A stretch of 64,000 nt of DNA from Anaerolineae bacterium (GTDB taxonomy: Bacteria; Chloroflexota; Anaerolineae; Anaerolineales; Villigracilaceae): assembly GCA_017303735.1 (NCBI GenBank), contig JAFLCF010000002.1, positions 4,532 through 68,531 on the forward strand. Reading direction: 5' to 3'. Below, piece by piece: positions 62,085 to 64,000 of the stretch (the first letter of the stretch is position 1; the number at the start of each line of letters is the position of its first letter). A program made the translations under genes and the position numbers. The notes below the pieces were generated by a model. The model saw nothing but the letters and a program-made list of their open reading frames with translations, was not told where the DNA came from and ran no database searches.

Positions 62085-62615
62085 ATGAGATTAAAAAATA
62101 AAACGATTGCCACCCTCATCGCCGAAGGTGTGGAAGACCTTGAGTATTACGTGCCTGTGATGCGTTTGCAAGAAGAAGGTGCAAAGGTTCTCAGCGCTGG
62201 TCTCGATCTCAAACCCGTTCGCGGCAAGAATGGTCTTGTCATCACACCCGATGCGAAGATCGAAGACCTCAAAGCCAGCGAACTCTTTGGAATCATTCTG
62301 CCCGGCGGTTGGGCGCCCGATAAAGTCCGCAGGTATGATGCTGTCAAAAAACTGGTGAAAGAAATGAGTGATGCCAACAAGGTCATCGGCATTATTTGTC
62401 ATGGCGGCTCGATCGCCATCTCGGCGGGCATCATCAAAAAAGGGCAGCGCGTCACCGGCTCGACCGGCATCAAAGATGATCTTGAAAACGTGGGCGGGGT
62501 TTGGGCAGACGAAGCCGCGTTTAGGGAGGGCAACCAGGTTTGGGGGCGGGTGGTGGCGGATATTCCCGACTTCAACCGCGAACTGGTCAAGGCACTAGTC
62601 GAGGGATTGTCCTAA
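62085..62615 (+). CDS. DJ-1/PfpI family protein (type 1 glutamine amidotransferase-like)
   Basis: 176 residues. Nucleophile elbow Cys105-His106 (GIICHGGSIAIS) and the upstream Glu (AEGVEDLE) give the PfpI/YhbO/DJ-1 pattern. PfpI-type proteins act as deglycases, peptidases or glyoxalases; the real activity is not known. Last gene of the cluster; a terminator-like hairpin follows at 62623. Confidence 0.9.
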   Translation: MRLKNKTIATLIAEGVEDLEYYVPVMRLQEEGAKVLSAGLDLKPVRGKNGLVITPDAKIEDLKASELFGIILPGGWAPDKVRRYDAVKKLVKEMSDANKVIGIICHGGSIAISAGIIKKGQRVTGSTGIKDDLENVGGVWADEAAFREGNQVWGRVVADIPDFNRELVKALVEGLS

Positions 62616-62622
62616 TCTGTTC

Positions 62623-62645
62623 GAGTGAGGGCTAAGCCCCCACTC
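62623..62645. terminator. Terminator-like hairpin between converging genes
   Basis: GAGTGAGGG / CCCCCACTC with CTAAG loop; ends the plus-strand cluster and lies 11 bp past the convergent hydrolase stop. Confidence 0.6.
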
Positions 62646-62655
62646 AAGCATAGCA

Positions 62656-63471
62656 TTAATCAAGATGTAATGGTTCGCGCTTCATCGTGGATGGGATGGG
62701 GACATCCAGCAGACTCAACACTGTGGGTGCGATCTGCAAATGAGAGATGACCTCGCCCGTATCGCCTCTTCCCTTAAGGGACGGCTGAATCACAAAAAAG
62801 GGAACTTCTCTCTGCTCAGGCGTTGACCCGCCATGCCCCCCATCGGCATTGATGCCGTGGTCGCCAGTTATAAAAATTGTGTATCCACGCTCGCGCCATT
62901 CCACAAGAAGCGGCGCGAGTTTTGAATCTTGATAGATGGCATGGTTGCGATATTCCTTGGTGTCTGAGCCGTATGTTTCGCCGTGATAGTCCATGCCCAT
63001 GGGGTGAAGCAAAAGATAATCGGGTGAATATTTGCGGACGAGGTGCGCCGCCGTGTTGAACAATTCTGTATCCGGGTATTCATCCTGCGTATAGAACCGT
63101 CCATGCTGGATGTTGAGGTTGGCATCGTCCACTTCACGGTCATCGATCACATCGTATGGAGCGCGGTTGTATAACTCGGAGTACCAATAATATGCCGCAG
63201 CCGCAGTCACTTTGCCCGCTTCTCGTACAGATTTGAAAATATTCGGCTGGTTGGAAAGCCTAACAATGGAATTACCAACAATGCCGTTCTCGCTGGAAGG
63301 CATCCCTGTGTGAATAGTCTCATACATGGGGCGCGACATGCTCGGCAATTCACCAATAATCTTATACAGGCTGGCTTTTTTATACTCCACCATATGCATA
63401 AGATAGCCCATATTGGCTTTTGCAACATCGTAACGCAAGGCATCCGAAAGAACCAAAATCACTTTCGACAT
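62656..63471 (-). CDS. Alkaline phosphatase superfamily protein (nucleotide pyrophosphatase/phosphodiesterase-like)
   Basis: 271 residues. The metal/nucleophile sites are present: LVLSDALRYDV (Asp), PSMSRPMYETI (Thr/Ser nucleophile region), MDYHGETYG and FITGDHGINADGGHGG (Asp-His and His). Hydrolyses phosphodiesters, pyrophosphates or sulfates; substrate unknown. No signal peptide, so cytosolic. Followed on the minus strand by the terminator shared with the cluster. Confidence 0.88.
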   Translation of the reverse strand: MSKVILVLSDALRYDVAKANMGYLMHMVEYKKASLYKIIGELPSMSRPMYETIHTGMPSSENGIVGNSIVRLSNQPNIFKSVREAGKVTAAAAYYWYSELYNRAPYDVIDDREVDDANLNIQHGRFYTQDEYPDTELFNTAAHLVRKYSPDYLLLHPMGMDYHGETYGSDTKEYRNHAIYQDSKLAPLLVEWRERGYTIFITGDHGINADGGHGGSTPEQREVPFFVIQPSLKGRGDTGEVISHLQIAPTVLSLLDVPIPSTMKREPLHLD

Positions 63472-63489
63472 AGTTCACCTCATAAAGCA

Positions 63490-63516
63490 GTAGGTCACGC
63501 TTTGAGCGTGACCTAC
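63490..63516 (-). terminator. Palindrome downstream of the ABC ATPase gene
   Basis: Perfect arms GTAGGTCACGC / GCGTGACCTAC, TTTGA loop, 5 bp past the stop. No T-run, so it may be a dispersed repeat as well as a terminator. Confidence 0.5.
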
Positions 63517-63521
63517 GTTTG

Positions 63522-64000
63522 TTATTCGTCCAAGACCAGGACCGCTTCTTTGGAGCAGGTCACTTGGTCTTTTGAGCCGATCTTGGGCAATTCAAGGAAT
63601 GGGTTGTTGAAGGTATCCATGTTGAAATTTGAATTCCCGATCTTTACTTGAATACGCACGACCGAACCCAGGAAGGTGATATTCTCGATGGTGCAATCCA
63701 AGACATTATCTTTCTTTTGAATCTCGGCAAAGCTAAAACGCTCAGGGCGGACGGAAATGCGAATGGCATCGCCCTTTTTACGAGACTTGATATCTGACGC
63801 GGTGATGAATTGAACACCATTCACGGTCACCAAGCCTTTAGCAGGGTCAGAAACCTCAGCTTTGACCGTATTTAAAGAACCGACGAAGTTTGCCACGAAT
63901 TGGGTCTGTGGGAAGTTGTAGATCTCGAAAGGCGTACCCACCTGCTCCATGCGTCCCTGGCTCATCACCACGATGCGGTCGGAAAGCGAGAGCGCTTCTT
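63522..64000 (-). CDS. ABC transporter ATP-binding protein, C-terminal part (5' end beyond window)
   Basis: The frame stays open to the right edge. Visible are the D-loop/H-loop downstream end ([23 protein letters not shown]), then [20 protein letters not shown] and a TOBE-type C-terminal domain (~90 residues) with [12 protein letters not shown]. This is the CysA/PotA/MalK importer ATPase type; substrate cannot be told. The nucleotide-binding core (Walker A and signature) is outside the window. Confidence 0.85.
   Translation of the reverse strand, partial: EALSLSDRIVVMSQGRMEQVGTPFEIYNFPQTQFVANFVGSLNTVKAEVSDPAKGLVTVNGVQFITASDIKSRKKGDAIRISVRPERFSFAEIQKKDNVLDCTIENITFLGSVVRIQVKIGNSNFNMDTFNNPFLELPKIGSKDQVTCSKEAVLVLDE

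Overview
The window reads as one continuous piece of a bacterial chromosome, about 50% G+C with dense, mostly operonic coding. The gene set suggests an aerobic or facultatively aerobic member of the Chloroflexota, most likely class Anaerolineae: Thr/Pro-rich 'TPTPTA' linkers on exported proteins, an NBR1-type Ig domain protein, fused haem A/haem O synthase, a caa3 oxidase with an A2-type subunit I, and GldA/F/G-like ABC genes next to a primary sigma factor. This placement is inference; no rRNA gene is present to confirm it.

Layout. 1-7223 (minus): ftsK (cut by the left edge), an S1-repeat RNA-binding protein, a membrane sensor-like protein with a C-terminal helical segment, an acetyltransferase, a small membrane protein and purine nucleoside phosphorylase. 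7362-10544 (plus): a large membrane-GAF-HD-GYP protein. 10545-20082 (minus): threonine aldolase, a four-helix-bundle protein bracketed by AT-rich repeats, rluD, two tandem lspA genes, alanine racemase with a GNAT, DUF1761, cystathionine beta-synthase, a tandem pair of exported paralogues and an AlaX editing protein. 20264-29856 (plus): a GldA/F/G-like ABC system with a DUF4340 protein, the primary sigma factor, and three membrane glycosylation genes. 29905-36925 (minus): a seven-gene cytochrome caa3 operon with its assembly factors. 37191-43660: bcp, tRNA-Leu(UAG), trigger factor, clpP, a HAD phosphatase, an NBR1-domain protein and rlmN.

43839-49436 is the accessory part. It holds a response regulator with a degenerate receiver; an A+T-rich DNA methyltransferase/nuclease pair in which the methyltransferase carries a fused, catalytically degenerate copy of the nuclease encoded just downstream; an L,D-transpeptidase; a SWIM zinc-finger protein behind an attenuator-like hairpin; and a REP-associated (RAYT) transposase flanked by two 87-bp double-palindrome modules whose arms differ by compensatory changes. 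49438-64000 holds a GH13 enzyme with a histone-H1-like tail, a 7TM histidine kinase, a YghO-like acetyltransferase, two M29 aminopeptidases, a seven-gene plus-strand cluster of small redox or unknown proteins, an alkaline-phosphatase-superfamily hydrolase and the C-terminus of an ABC ATPase (cut by the right edge).

The best candidates for something undescribed are the methyltransferase plus duplicated PD-(D/E)XK-like pair with a GAAC-N4-GTTC palindrome on its promoter, and the RAYT/REP unit. Start sites were chosen from Shine-Dalgarno (SD) sequences and gene overlaps; several genes have no visible SD and may be leaderless.
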